DNA of 64,000 nt from the NCBI GenBank assembly GCA_041490445.1, contig JBGPTF010000010.1, forward strand, positions 62,001 to 126,000, in the 5' to 3' direction. The position numbers and the translations under genes were made by a program. Numbering within the stretch: the first letter of the stretch is position 1; each line of letters starts with the position of its first letter. The notes under the pieces are model-generated. The model saw nothing but the letters and a program-made list of their open reading frames with translations, made no database searches and was not told the origin of the DNA. Of this stretch, positions 50,379-58,699 are shown in pieces. Source of the DNA: JBGPTF01 sp041490445. GTDB lineage: Bacteria; Acidobacteriota; Terriglobia; Acidiferrales; UBA7541.

Positions 50379-51869
50379 CTACAATTCTGCCAGCACTTTC
50401 CTCACAATTTCATTCACGAGTTGTGGATTTGCCTGCCCGCGCGTTTCGCGCATCACCTGGCCGACAAAAAACTTAAACACGCCTTGGTTTCCGGCGCGGT
50501 ACTTCGCTGCGTTCTCCGCATTCTTCGCCACCACGTCGCGGCAGATGCGCTCGATGGCCGCCGAATCGCTGATCTGTGCCAGGCCTTCCTCGGCGATAAT
50601 CTCTCCGGCCGCCCTCCCCGTCTCGAACATCTTTGCAAAAACTTTTTTTCCGCTCGCCGCAGTGATCTCCCCGCCCTCCACCTTTTGCAGCAGTTCGGCG
50701 AGTGCCGGGGGCGGCACAGGACAATCCGAAATCCCCTTGCCTGCATCGTTCAACCGCCGCAGAAGCTCGGTGGCGATCCAGTTTGCCGCCGTCTTGGCCG
50801 CCGCGCCGGCGCGAATCATCGCTTCAAAATAATCCGCCAGGGCGCGCGTCGCCGCCAGTACGCCCGCATCATAAGGAGTAATGCCGTACTCGTTCACAAA
50901 TCGCGCGCGCTTTGCTTCCGGCAACTCGGGCAGCTCACGCCGGATCTCCGCCTTCCATGCTTCGGAAATGTGCACCGGCAGCAGATCGGGATCGGGAAAG
51001 TAGCGATAGTCGTGCGCGAACTCCTTCGACCGCATCGGCTCGGTGCGTCCCGCCGCCACGTTCCACAGCCGCGTTTCCTGTTCGATTCGCCCGCCCGATT
51101 CGATCACGCCGATCTGGCGCTCGATTTCGTATTCTAGTGCGCGCGCCAGATAGCGGAAGGAATTCAGATTCTTCACTTCCGCCTTTGTGCCGAAACCATC
51201 CGCCCCGCGCCGCCGGACGCTGACGTTAGCATCACACCGCAGCGAGCCTTCTTCCATGTTGCAATCGCTCACTTCGGTGTATTCGAGCACCTGCCGCAGC
51301 GCGGTCAGGTAGGCATGCGCCTCCGCCGGCGTTCGCAGATCGGGCTCCGACACGATTTCGATCAGCGGCACGCCGCAGCGGTTGAAATCCACGTAAGTGT
51401 TGCGGTCAGAGTCGGGAAAGCCTTCGTGCATCGCTTTGGCGGCATCTTCTTCCAGGTGCAGCCGGGTGATCCCAACGCGTTTCCGCGCGCCGTCGAATTC
51501 GAGTTCGAGCCGGCCGTGCTCGGCGAGCGGCAGCTCGTACATCGAAATCTGATAGCCCTTCGGCAGGTCGGGATAAAAATAGTTCTTTCTTGCAAACCGC
51601 GAGCGCTCGCGCACCTCGCAATGAAGCGCCAGCGCCGCGCGCATCGCCAGTTCAATGGCGCGCTTGTTCAGCACCGGCAGCGCCCCCGGCAGGCCGAGGC
51701 ATACCGGGCAGACGTTCGTGTTCGGCAGGTCGCCAAAGCGTGTCGAGCAGGCGCAAAAGGCCTTCGTCGCGGTCTCGAGTTGTGCGTGCACCTCGAGGCC
51801 GATCACGGCTTCGTAGCGCTCCAGCACCTCGGGCGCGATCCGGCGCGTTTCTGCGGCGGCTTTGCTCAT
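50379..51869 (-). CDS. gatB: Aspartyl/glutamyl-tRNA amidotransferase subunit B (GatB)
   Basis: A 496-residue GatB, the tRNA-binding kinase subunit of GatCAB that converts Glu-tRNA(Gln) or Asp-tRNA(Asn) to the amides. Diagnostic blocks: YEAVIGLEVHAQL, the zinc site CACSTRF...CPVCLGLPGALP, ARKNYFYPDLPKGYQISMY, DFNRCGVPLIEIVSEPD and the YqeY-like tail with GVFKFFVGQVMRETRGQAN. gatC and gatA are not nearby. It lies between the two selenoprotein genes. The ATG at 51869 sits ~13 bases below an extended -10 element, so the leader is almost absent. A start at 51941 is rejected. Confidence 0.94.
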   Translation of the reverse strand: MSKAAAETRRIAPEVLERYEAVIGLEVHAQLETATKAFCACSTRFGDLPNTNVCPVCLGLPGALPVLNKRAIELAMRAALALHCEVRERSRFARKNYFYPDLPKGYQISMYELPLAEHGRLELEFDGARKRVGITRLHLEEDAAKAMHEGFPDSDRNTYVDFNRCGVPLIEIVSEPDLRTPAEAHAYLTALRQVLEYTEVSDCNMEEGSLRCDANVSVRRRGADGFGTKAEVKNLNSFRYLARALEYEIERQIGVIESGGRIEQETRLWNVAAGRTEPMRSKEFAHDYRYFPDPDLLPVHISEAWKAEIRRELPELPEAKRARFVNEYGITPYDAGVLAATRALADYFEAMIRAGAAAKTAANWIATELLRRLNDAGKGISDCPVPPPALAELLQKVEGGEITAASGKKVFAKMFETGRAAGEIIAEEGLAQISDSAAIERICRDVVAKNAENAAKYRAGNQGVFKFFVGQVMRETRGQANPQLVNEIVRKVLAEL

Positions 51870-51881
51870 TGGAAAACGGGA

Positions 51882-51890
51882 ATTATAGCA
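51882..51890 (-). promoter_or_regulatory. Extended -10 promoter for gatB
   Basis: On the minus strand TGCTATAAT (TGnTATAAT) ends 13 bases before the gatB ATG. No -35 is obvious, as expected for an extended -10. The mRNA would start only a few bases before the ATG. Confidence 0.55.
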
Positions 51891-51965
51891 TCCGTTCCAC
51901 GCACCCGCGGCTCGGACGCATCGATCGCGGAAAAAGACCAAATTGGTCGCTGTTTCCGGAGCGAA

Positions 51966-52646
51966 TCAGCCCATCCGCCAGAATGGGCCTGTGAGTCCAA
52001 GTTCTGTGAAAAGTGCTTCGGCCTCCTCCGTTGTTTTCGACCGCCAGTCTGGGGAGAGACGGTCGCTGTACCAGCCCTTCGCTAGGCCCCAACCCTGCGC
52101 GAGCGAGAACACCGCGCCGCGTGGCAGGCCCTTTTCTTGACACCAGCGGTCCACGTGCTCCTCCGACCGGAAGAGCAGCATCGTCTTTCAAGTGAAGACG
52201 AGGTCCTCGTACCAGTGTGCGGCCGGGACCGCGAAATGGATCACGCCCTCCGCCGGAAGCAACGCGCTGATTTGCACTTCGAGCGTCATGCTCGCCGCGC
52301 AGCACCCGCACGAAGTGAGAATTCGCGCGTCGCTTTGCAACATCGCCGGAATGCCCAGGGCGTCCCAGATGCAGCTCCCCCACCACGATTGCCCGCCCGC
52401 TTCGACCGTGAATGCGGTCGGCGTCGCCCAGAACGGCGCCGCGCGCAGGATTTCGCCGCTTTCTTGCAGCGCAATCACGTGCGCCGCTTCGAGTTCGCGA
52501 TAGGTACTTCGCGCCTCTTCAAGCGTAAAGCCAAATGCTCGCGCAGCGGCGCTCGCCGCCGGCGCCCGGCCCGTGTGGATGAACTGGTCGTAAATGTACA
52601 TCCTCACATCTCGGTGAAGACGACTTTGGCCGGCGCCGGCGTTCAC
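51966..52646 (-). CDS. Selenocysteine MerB-like (alkylmercury lyase family) protein, read through UGA
   Basis: Read through one in-frame TGA (52188-52190) the gene encodes 226 residues of the alkylmercury-lyase family: a winged-helix-like N-domain (~15-70), then WWGSCIWDALGIP and, after the TGA, LLFRSEEHVDRWCQEKGLP, GWGLAKGWYSDRL and LFTELGLTGPFWR. MerB uses Cys96, Asp99 and Cys159. Here Cys92 and Asp95 (SCIWD) match the first pair and the TGA codon (Sec153, VFT-U-K) falls at the Cys159 position. Extra cysteines occur in TSCGCC. A 9-bp hairpin with a GGUC loop follows the TGA. The GTG start at 52646 has AAGGA six bases before it and lies 15 bp after the btuB stop. Substrate is unproven. Confidence 0.85.
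52156..52177 (-). promoter_or_regulatory. bSECIS hairpin in the MerB-like mRNA
   Basis: From the base after UGA, +11 to +32 forms a continuous 9-bp stem (UGCUCUUCC / GGAGGAGCA, one G-U pair) with the tetraloop GGUC at +20. The E. coli fdhF SECIS apical loop contains the same GGUC, and the distance to UGA is similar (17-18 nt there). Confidence 0.82.
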
Positions 52647-52661
52647 TGCGCGTCCTTATCT

Positions 52662-54986
52662 CTAAGGTGTGGCGGCGCGTGGCGGCGCCGCCGGGAAGCG
52701 GATTCGGATCCCCGACATGAAGTTCAACCGCAGCGCCGGAAAGCCGAACGATTCTTCATATTTCTGGTTGAGGAAATTGTTCAGCCGCCCGTAAATCTCC
52801 ACGCCGCGCGGCAGCTCGTAAGCAAATCCGCCGTTCGCGACGGCGTAGCCTTTGTTCCGGAACAGGCACGGCATGCCGAGAACGCAGGCGAAGTTGCCGT
52901 CGTTCGGTTCCAGGTCGAGCACCGCGCCGCGAATCGTGCCGTTGAGGTTGAGCATCAGGCGGCGGTGCGTCCACGTGATGTTGTACCCCGCGGAATTGCG
53001 CGGCCGGCGAATCAGCGGCTGGCCCACCTGAAAAGGAAACTGCACCAGCGTCGTGCCGTCGAGCGCCAAAATGGACGAGTTGAGCCACGTGTACGAGGCA
53101 ATGACTTCGAGGGAGCGCGCCGGTCGCAGCCGCAGGCTCGTCTCCAATCCGTGCGCCCGCGCATTCGCAAGATTCGCCGACGAAAACGTGCTCAGGTTCT
53201 GCAGCGACCCGCCCAGCGTCACGATCTGGTCCGTGAACCGGTTGTAGAAGTACGTGATGTCCACGACGGCGCGGTCGCTCGCGAGCCGCTGTTCAACGCC
53301 CGCATCGAAGCTGATGCTCTTCTCGGGCTTCAGATTCGGATTGTTCGTGAAGCCAAGCTCGAAGCCGTCCGGTGGACGGATGCCGGTGCCGAAGCTGCCG
53401 TGCAGCCGCGTGGCGCCCCATGTGCCTCCCGATTCGGCCTGCCGCGCCAGAAAAGCGATGGAGATCCGCGGGTTCACCTTCGCCACAGCGCTCGCAGGCA
53501 GGAATGGCCGCGCGCCAAACCCGTCGGGCGGCAGGCTGCCGGTGCGGATGTCGTCCACGCGCACGCCGGTGTTGAGGAACCAGCGGCTGCCGGGGTTCCA
53601 GCGATTCTCCGCGAAGTAGGCGAAGTTTGTCCGCGGCAAAAGGAACGGCACGCCGCTCGGATCGGCGACGAAGGTGTTCCGGAACTGCTCGTGGTCGTAT
53701 TCGAAGCCGGCAACGAAGAAATCCTTTTCCGAAACGGCAATCTCGCTTCGCGTGTTGGTCACCACGCGCAGATTGTTCGAGGACGAATCGCCAAACGGCG
53801 AATGGAAGAAGAAATGATTCGTCGCCACGCTGACCGTCGTCACCTGGCGAAAGCGCCGCGAGAATTGTTCGGAGTAATTTGCCTGATACCCGAACAGGTT
53901 CTGTTTGGAGCGCGATACAGCGTCAATGGCGGGAAAAAGCTGGTCGGGGTCCGATCCATACGGGCCCGGCGCGCCTCCGTCGGCCGCGTCGCCGAAGAAA
54001 TGCAGGTTGACTTGCCGCCGCGGGCTGCGCGAATATCCGAGACTCACGAAGGAGCTTTGATTTCGATAGTCGTCGTTCACCACCGGCCCGCCCGAATCCA
54101 GCCGCGACAGGCTATACGCCCAGCCAAAGCCGCGATTGAGCCCGGTGCCACCCGTTGCGAAGCGCCTCGTCGCGTGGCTGCCGCCTTCGGCGAGAAAGGA
54201 AAAATGCGGCGGGCCTTCACCTCGCTGGGTCACCACGTTGATCACCCCGGCTACCGCGTTCGAGCCATACAGCGCGCTTTGCGGGCCGCGAATCACTTCA
54301 ACGTGGTCCACGCCGTCCGTGGGAATCGGCGAAAAGTCGAACCCTCCGCCAAAATCGTTCAACGGAATGCCGTCCACCATCACCAGGTTGTAGTTGGAAT
54401 TTCCGCCGCGGATGAAGGCGCTCGCGACCGGAGAGTGCGGGTCGCTTTGATTGATCTCGACGCCGGGCACGCCGCGTAGGACGTCGTACACGTTCTGCGC
54501 GCCGCGGTTTTCAATTTCCTGCCTGCTGATGACGCTGACCGACGAACCGATCTGCGGCGCCAGCGCTCCGCCCAGCGACGCCGAGACGATCACCTGCTCC
54601 TCGACCGCGCTCAGCTCCAGGCGCAGGTCAACCGTCCGAACTTCGTCTCCTCGCAACTCTACTTTGGCGGATAGCTTTGAAAACCCCGGCAGGTTGGCCA
54701 CCACCTTGAACGAGCCGCCCCGCAGTCCTTCGAATCGGTATTCGCCATGAGAATCCGTCTGGCGCTCTTCGACGGCGGCGAGTGCCTGCAACAGCGTGAC
54801 GCGCGCGCCCGGAACCGCGCGCCCGTCCGGATCGAAAACCGTGCCCTGAATCGTTGCGCTTTGTGCGTGGCGTGCCGGCGCGTTTTTTCCTTGCGAGGTG
54901 CCTTGTGCGCGGGCGTTCACCAAAAAAAAGAAGGCTGCAAGAACAAACAGCGGAAAGGACCACCGAATCGGAAAATGCAGTCTCAT
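52662..54986 (-). CDS. btuB: TonB-dependent receptor, BtuB-like (cobalamin uptake)
   Basis: A 774-residue outer-membrane receptor. Signal peptide, then a carboxypeptidase-regulatory-like domain (~45-130, ATIQGTVFDPDGRAVPGARV), the TonB-box region (VEEQVIVSAS), a plug domain (VYDVLRGVPGVEI, IRGGNSNYNLVMVDGIPLND, VEVIRGPQSALYGSNAVAGV) and a 22-strand-type barrel ending in RIRFPA. Vitamin B12 is inferred as cargo because a cobalamin riboswitch lies immediately upstream and btuD, btuC and btuF precede it. GAGGAGG precedes the ATG at 54986. The MerB-like selenoprotein gene follows after 15 bp. Confidence 0.8.
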   Translation of the reverse strand: MRLHFPIRWSFPLFVLAAFFFLVNARAQGTSQGKNAPARHAQSATIQGTVFDPDGRAVPGARVTLLQALAAVEERQTDSHGEYRFEGLRGGSFKVVANLPGFSKLSAKVELRGDEVRTVDLRLELSAVEEQVIVSASLGGALAPQIGSSVSVISRQEIENRGAQNVYDVLRGVPGVEINQSDPHSPVASAFIRGGNSNYNLVMVDGIPLNDFGGGFDFSPIPTDGVDHVEVIRGPQSALYGSNAVAGVINVVTQRGEGPPHFSFLAEGGSHATRRFATGGTGLNRGFGWAYSLSRLDSGGPVVNDDYRNQSSFVSLGYSRSPRRQVNLHFFGDAADGGAPGPYGSDPDQLFPAIDAVSRSKQNLFGYQANYSEQFSRRFRQVTTVSVATNHFFFHSPFGDSSSNNLRVVTNTRSEIAVSEKDFFVAGFEYDHEQFRNTFVADPSGVPFLLPRTNFAYFAENRWNPGSRWFLNTGVRVDDIRTGSLPPDGFGARPFLPASAVAKVNPRISIAFLARQAESGGTWGATRLHGSFGTGIRPPDGFELGFTNNPNLKPEKSISFDAGVEQRLASDRAVVDITYFYNRFTDQIVTLGGSLQNLSTFSSANLANARAHGLETSLRLRPARSLEVIASYTWLNSSILALDGTTLVQFPFQVGQPLIRRPRNSAGYNITWTHRRLMLNLNGTIRGAVLDLEPNDGNFACVLGMPCLFRNKGYAVANGGFAYELPRGVEIYGRLNNFLNQKYEESFGFPALRLNFMSGIRIRFPAAPPRAATP

Positions 54987-55059
54987 CGAATCCTCCTCTC
55001 CCTCTCGCGCGGGAGTTGAAGGCTGTTCCAGCTGGACATCACGAGCTCGCCCTTGGCCG

Positions 55060-55265
55060 GAATGAGACTCCGCCGGTCTCCTGGCTTGGCGGCGCTGAAT
55101 CTGGCGCGGCCTTCCCACCCCGCTGACGAGCCTTCGCGGCCCGGTTTCGGAGCAGTGGCGCGCGCCCTTGCTTCACCGCCTTACAGTCGCGCGGCGGCGA
55201 CGGCTTCTTACCGTCTTCCCGTGCGCGGAGTCTCGGGTGATTGTGGACGGCGCGCCCGAGCAGCC
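55060..55265 (-). promoter_or_regulatory. Cobalamin riboswitch controlling btuB
   Basis: On the minus strand the conserved parts appear in order: GGGAA (55220-55216), GCGACTGTAAG, GGGTGGGAAGG, and the B12 box GCCAGGAGACC (55085-55075). Ends are approximate. No U-tract terminator lies between it and btuB; instead CTCCC/GGGAG can pair next to the GAGGAGG ribosome site, suggesting control of translation. Confidence 0.85.
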
Positions 55266-55331
55266 CGGCATGCAGGCTGTCCGTCGCGCCGCATGAATAC
55301 AACTTCGCAAAATCCGTCCGCCGCAACGTTC

Positions 55332-56252
55332 CTAATTCTTCTGCGGCGGCGATGCCCTTCCTGCCTCGGGTGTATCCATCTCCGGATTGCCTCGCACGAT
55401 CACGCGAGGCCGGCCGCTCGGCCCGGTTTCCACTTCGAGCGGCGCGGAAAATACCTGTTCGAGCAATTCGCGGCGATACACGGCTGCCGGCTCCCCCACT
55501 TGCAGGCATTTCCCCTTGTGCAGCAGCACCACCTGGTCCGCGAATTGCGCCGCCAGGTTCAGCTCGTGCGTCACCACCACGACGGTGTACCGGTTCTGGT
55601 CCGCAAGCCGTCGCAGCCGTCGCAGCAATTCCACTTTGCCGCCAATGTCCAGATGCTGCGTCGGCTCATCCAGCAGCAAGAGCGACGGCTGCTGTGCCAT
55701 CGCCCGCGCCAGGATGACCCGCTGCTTTTCTCCCCCCGAAAGCTGATCCATCCAGCGTTCGGCGAGATGATCTGCGCCAACCTGCGCCAGCGCATTCGTC
55801 GCCATCAGGCAATCGTCGGCGGTTTCGAAGCGCAGCCGCCGCCCGTAGGGATAGCGTCCCTGCAACACGTACTCCCACACGCGCAGCGGGAACAGCAGCG
55901 CGCTTTCCTGCTGCACCAGCGCGATGCGCTGCGCGCGCACTCGCGCGTCCATCTGGCTGATTTCCAGGCCGTCGAGTTCAATCCGCCCCGAAAGCGGCTT
56001 CAGCACGCCCGCGAGCAAACGCAGCAGCGTGGATTTGCCGCTTGCGTTCGGCCCGAGAATGGCCACCAGCTCCCGCTGCTTCGCCTGGAAGCTTGTCGCT
56101 TCCATCGTGAAGAGAGGCGCCTCTCCACCCTCCGCCGCGTAGGCATAGCTGGCCTGCTCGACCAGCAATCGCGCGTCGCCGGGTTCCCAGCTGGCCGCGC
56201 CGAACTCGTTCGAACGCGCCGTGGACGCGCCCGGTCCGGGGGCCGCGCTCAT
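55332..56252 (-). CDS. btuD: ABC transporter ATPase BtuD
   Basis: A 306-residue ATPase of the cobalamin/siderophore importer class. Walker A GPNASGKST, Q-loop VQQESALLF, signature LSGGEKQRV, Walker B LLLLDEPTQHLD and H-loop VVTHELNLA are all present. The first ~30 residues are a Gly/Ala-rich linker. Start at 56252 overlaps the btuC stop (ATGA). It belongs to the riboswitch-led btuF-btuC-btuD operon. A C-terminal extension (VETGPSGRPRVIV) is typical of FepC/BtuD relatives. Confidence 0.9.
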   Translation of the reverse strand: MSAAPGPGASTARSNEFGAASWEPGDARLLVEQASYAYAAEGGEAPLFTMEATSFQAKQRELVAILGPNASGKSTLLRLLAGVLKPLSGRIELDGLEISQMDARVRAQRIALVQQESALLFPLRVWEYVLQGRYPYGRRLRFETADDCLMATNALAQVGADHLAERWMDQLSGGEKQRVILARAMAQQPSLLLLDEPTQHLDIGGKVELLRRLRRLADQNRYTVVVVTHELNLAAQFADQVVLLHKGKCLQVGEPAAVYRRELLEQVFSAPLEVETGPSGRPRVIVRGNPEMDTPEAGRASPPQKN

Positions 56253-57265
56253 CGCAACCTCCGCCGCAGCAGATAGATGAACACCGGAGCGCCCGCCACC
56301 GCCGTCATCGCGCCCACCGGAAGCTCCGTCGGCGCAATCACCGTCCGCGCCAGCATGTCGGCCAGCACCACCGCCAGCGCGCCGCCCAGCGCCGAGGTCG
56401 GTATCACGATCCGGTGGTCGGTGCCGAACAGCATCCGCATCACGTGCGGCACTAGCAGCCCGACGTAGCCAATCGCGCCGCTCACGGAAACCGCTAGCCC
56501 CGTTAGCAGCGACGCCGCCACGTACACGACGATCTTCACGCGGCCTACGTTCACTCCCAGGTGGCGCGCTTCCTGTTCGCCCGTCAGGATGAGATTCAAA
56601 TCGGCGGCCGTGGAGTAAATGGCGCCGATGGCAAGCACAAGCACCAAGAATAGGAATCCGAGATGGATGGGCGGCGCCGAAGCCAGATCCCCCATCAACC
56701 AGAAGGCCATGCCGCGCAGGTCGCGGCCCGAAAGCGTCGTCATCAGAAACACAATCACCGCGGAAAGAAACGACGCGGTGATGATGCCCGCGAGCAGCAG
56801 CGTGGTGCTGTCGAGCTGGCCGCCGCGCCGGCCGAGAAAATAGACCGCCGTGATCGTCAGCGCCGCGCCCGCAAACGCCGCTCCCTGCATCGCGAGCGGC
56901 ACGTGCGGCGCCCAGACGAGTGAGAGAATCGCGCCGAGCGCCGCGCCGCTCGAGACTCCCAGCACATAGGGATCTGCCAGCGGATTCCGCAGCAGCGCTT
57001 GAAATCCCGCGCCCGAGACGGAAAGCGCCGCGCCGACCAGAATGCCCAGAGCGATCCGCGGCAGCCGAAGCTCGAAAATAACCAGGCGAAAGTCGGTGGG
57101 AATCTGTTCCGTGTGCCCGATCGCGCGGCGCACGAGCGTCATCACCACGTCCGACGTTGCAATCGGATACGCGCCCAGCTTCAGCGAGAGCACGACTGCC
57201 GCAAAGAGCAGCAGCGAGAGACCGCCGCAGATCCACGCAATCTTTTTTGCCGTCAGTGGTCTCAT
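56249..57265 (-). CDS. btuC: ABC transporter permease BtuC (FecCD family)
   Basis: A 338-residue permease with about ten membrane segments. FecCD-family blocks: LRLPRIALGILVGAALSVSG, RNPLADPYVLGVSSGAALGA, GIITASFLSAVIVFLM, and AIGYVGLLVPHVMRMLFGTD (the ATPase-coupling GAIGFVGLxxPHxxR helix). It should form a dimer moving the B12 molecule handed over by BtuF. Both ends overlap neighbours by ATGA: with btuF upstream and btuD downstream. Confidence 0.9.
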   Translation of the reverse strand: MRPLTAKKIAWICGGLSLLLFAAVVLSLKLGAYPIATSDVVMTLVRRAIGHTEQIPTDFRLVIFELRLPRIALGILVGAALSVSGAGFQALLRNPLADPYVLGVSSGAALGAILSLVWAPHVPLAMQGAAFAGAALTITAVYFLGRRGGQLDSTTLLLAGIITASFLSAVIVFLMTTLSGRDLRGMAFWLMGDLASAPPIHLGFLFLVLVLAIGAIYSTAADLNLILTGEQEARHLGVNVGRVKIVVYVAASLLTGLAVSVSGAIGYVGLLVPHVMRMLFGTDHRIVIPTSALGGALAVVLADMLARTVIAPTELPVGAMTAVAGAPVFIYLLRRRLR

Positions 57266-58311
57266 GAAGAATTCCGCAAGTATCGAAACTTAAATCTCGA
57301 AAAGCGAAAGATGCGTGGCGGCATGGCTTCTTCGCGGGTTTCACGTTTCGATCTTCCCGCTACGGCTTTTGGCTGAAATAGTTCCGGATGCAGTTGCTTC
57401 GCTAACTCCTCGATGGCGTCAATCATCCGCGGCGCCGGGCGATCGAGCGCGTCGCTCACAATGGCGATGTGCCGCTCTTTCACCGCGCGCAGCGCCCGCC
57501 AGCCCGGCCGCACCTTCAGCTCTTCGAATTCGCTCTCGCCCGCCGCGCGATCGGCCTCGGCAAAGACCAGATACTCCGGGTCGAGGCGCACCACTTCCTC
57601 GAGGCTCACCTGCGGCCAGTCTCCCCTCGCGCGCACCACCGATTCCGCTCCCGCCCAGCGCAGCGCGTCCGCCAGAAAGGTTCGCGGGCCGATGGAGATG
57701 AACGGGTCCACCCACACCACGAAGAGCGCGCGGCGCGGAGGATCTCCCGCCAGCCTCGCCCGCAAATCGGCCAGCCGCGTTTGAAGCTGCGCGGCCAGCG
57801 CGTCCGCTTGCTGGCCCCCTCCGATCAGCGCGGAAAGCGTTCTCATGGATTGCAGCACGCCTTCGACCGTGCGCGGGTCAGTGGCGTACACCGCCACGCC
57901 GAGCCGCTCGAGCGCCTCCACCGTTGCGCGGCGGTTGATCGCCGTCGTCGCAAGCACCAGATCCGGCTTCAGCGCGACCACCGCCTCCAGGCTCGGATTC
58001 AGCGCGCCCCCGACGTGCGGTTTTTGTTTCGCCTCCGGCGGGTAATCGCAGTAATCGGTGTCGCCGACGAGCCGGTCCTGCGCGCCCAGCGCATAGATGG
58101 TTTCCGTCAGATTCGGCGCGATCGAAACAATTCGCCGGATCACGACGGGCACCGTCACGCGCCGGCCCGTTTCGTCCGTGACTTCGCGAGTCTCCAGCGC
58201 GGGGCGGGCGCCCTGCATGGCAGCCGCCCGCGCGCGCGGCGGCGCGAACCCGGCCAATGCCAGCACCGCCAGTCCCGCGAAAATTCGCCGCCGTTGTTCG
58301 CGCCGCATCAT
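57262..58311 (-). CDS. btuF: Periplasmic cobalamin-binding protein BtuF
   Basis: A 349-residue cluster A substrate-binding protein. Signal peptide (IFAGLAVLALAGFAPPRARA), then VTDETGRRVTVPVVIRRIVSIAPNLTETIYALGAQDRLVG, DYPPEAKQKPHVGGALNPSLE and ALKPDLVLATT, the BtuF pattern. B12 specificity is supported by the riboswitch just upstream. The extra C-terminal ~30 residues are basic (KRETREEAMPPRIFRFSRF) and uncommon. Start ATG 58311; its stop overlaps the btuC ATG. Confidence 0.85.
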   Translation of the reverse strand: MMRREQRRRIFAGLAVLALAGFAPPRARAAAMQGARPALETREVTDETGRRVTVPVVIRRIVSIAPNLTETIYALGAQDRLVGDTDYCDYPPEAKQKPHVGGALNPSLEAVVALKPDLVLATTAINRRATVEALERLGVAVYATDPRTVEGVLQSMRTLSALIGGGQQADALAAQLQTRLADLRARLAGDPPRRALFVVWVDPFISIGPRTFLADALRWAGAESVVRARGDWPQVSLEEVVRLDPEYLVFAEADRAAGESEFEELKVRPGWRALRAVKERHIAIVSDALDRPAPRMIDAIEELAKQLHPELFQPKAVAGRSKRETREEAMPPRIFRFSRFKFRYLRNSS

Positions 58312-58329
58312 CTTTCCGATTCGGGCAAC

Positions 58330-58358
58330 AAAAAAGCCCCACGAAAAAGAATGGGGCT
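58330..58358 (-). terminator. Intrinsic terminator of the btuFCD riboswitch
   Basis: On the minus strand AGCCCCA (58358-58352) pairs with TGGGGCT (58341-58335) around a 10-base loop, followed by TTTTTT. It lies between the riboswitch and btuF, so ligand binding can end transcription before the operon. Confidence 0.85.
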
Positions 58359-58394
58359 CGGCGCCACACCCTTTCTCGCGAAGAGTGTCAGCTC

Positions 58395-58630
58395 ATTACG
58401 GCCCAGGCAGGTTTCCTGGCTTTCGGCCTCCCGATCGTCTTTGCATCACGGACGGACGATCGGGACTGGGGCACTGTCCCGCTGCGATTCTCGTTCTCGC
58501 GAACCGCGTGCGGCCCTTCCCGATCCGGCTAGCCGGATCAGTGGGCGATTTCTTCGGGCAGCGCCGGCCGATCACAGTGGCGGGACCGCGGCCGAATCAA
58601 ACGGCCTTCCCTCACCGGAGCCGGCTGAGT
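58395..58630 (-). promoter_or_regulatory. Cobalamin riboswitch controlling btuF-btuC-btuD
   Basis: Minus strand, in order: GGGAAGGCCG, CGGTCCCGCCACTGTGA, CACTGATCCGG, GGGAAGGGC and the B12 box GCCAGGAAACCTGCC (ending near 58404). This is the complete class I/II consensus. An intrinsic terminator follows at 58330-58358. Ends are approximate. Confidence 0.93.
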
Positions 58631-58699
58631 TGTCGCGAGCGAGTGTACGACCGCCCGCGTACGAGTGTCAATTGGACGTATGGTCTAGCGAAGCGGCGA

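Noticed and set aside
51966..52646. Classical mercury-resistance operon
   Set aside because: No merR, merT, merP or merA in the window; neighbours are B12 uptake genes and gatB.
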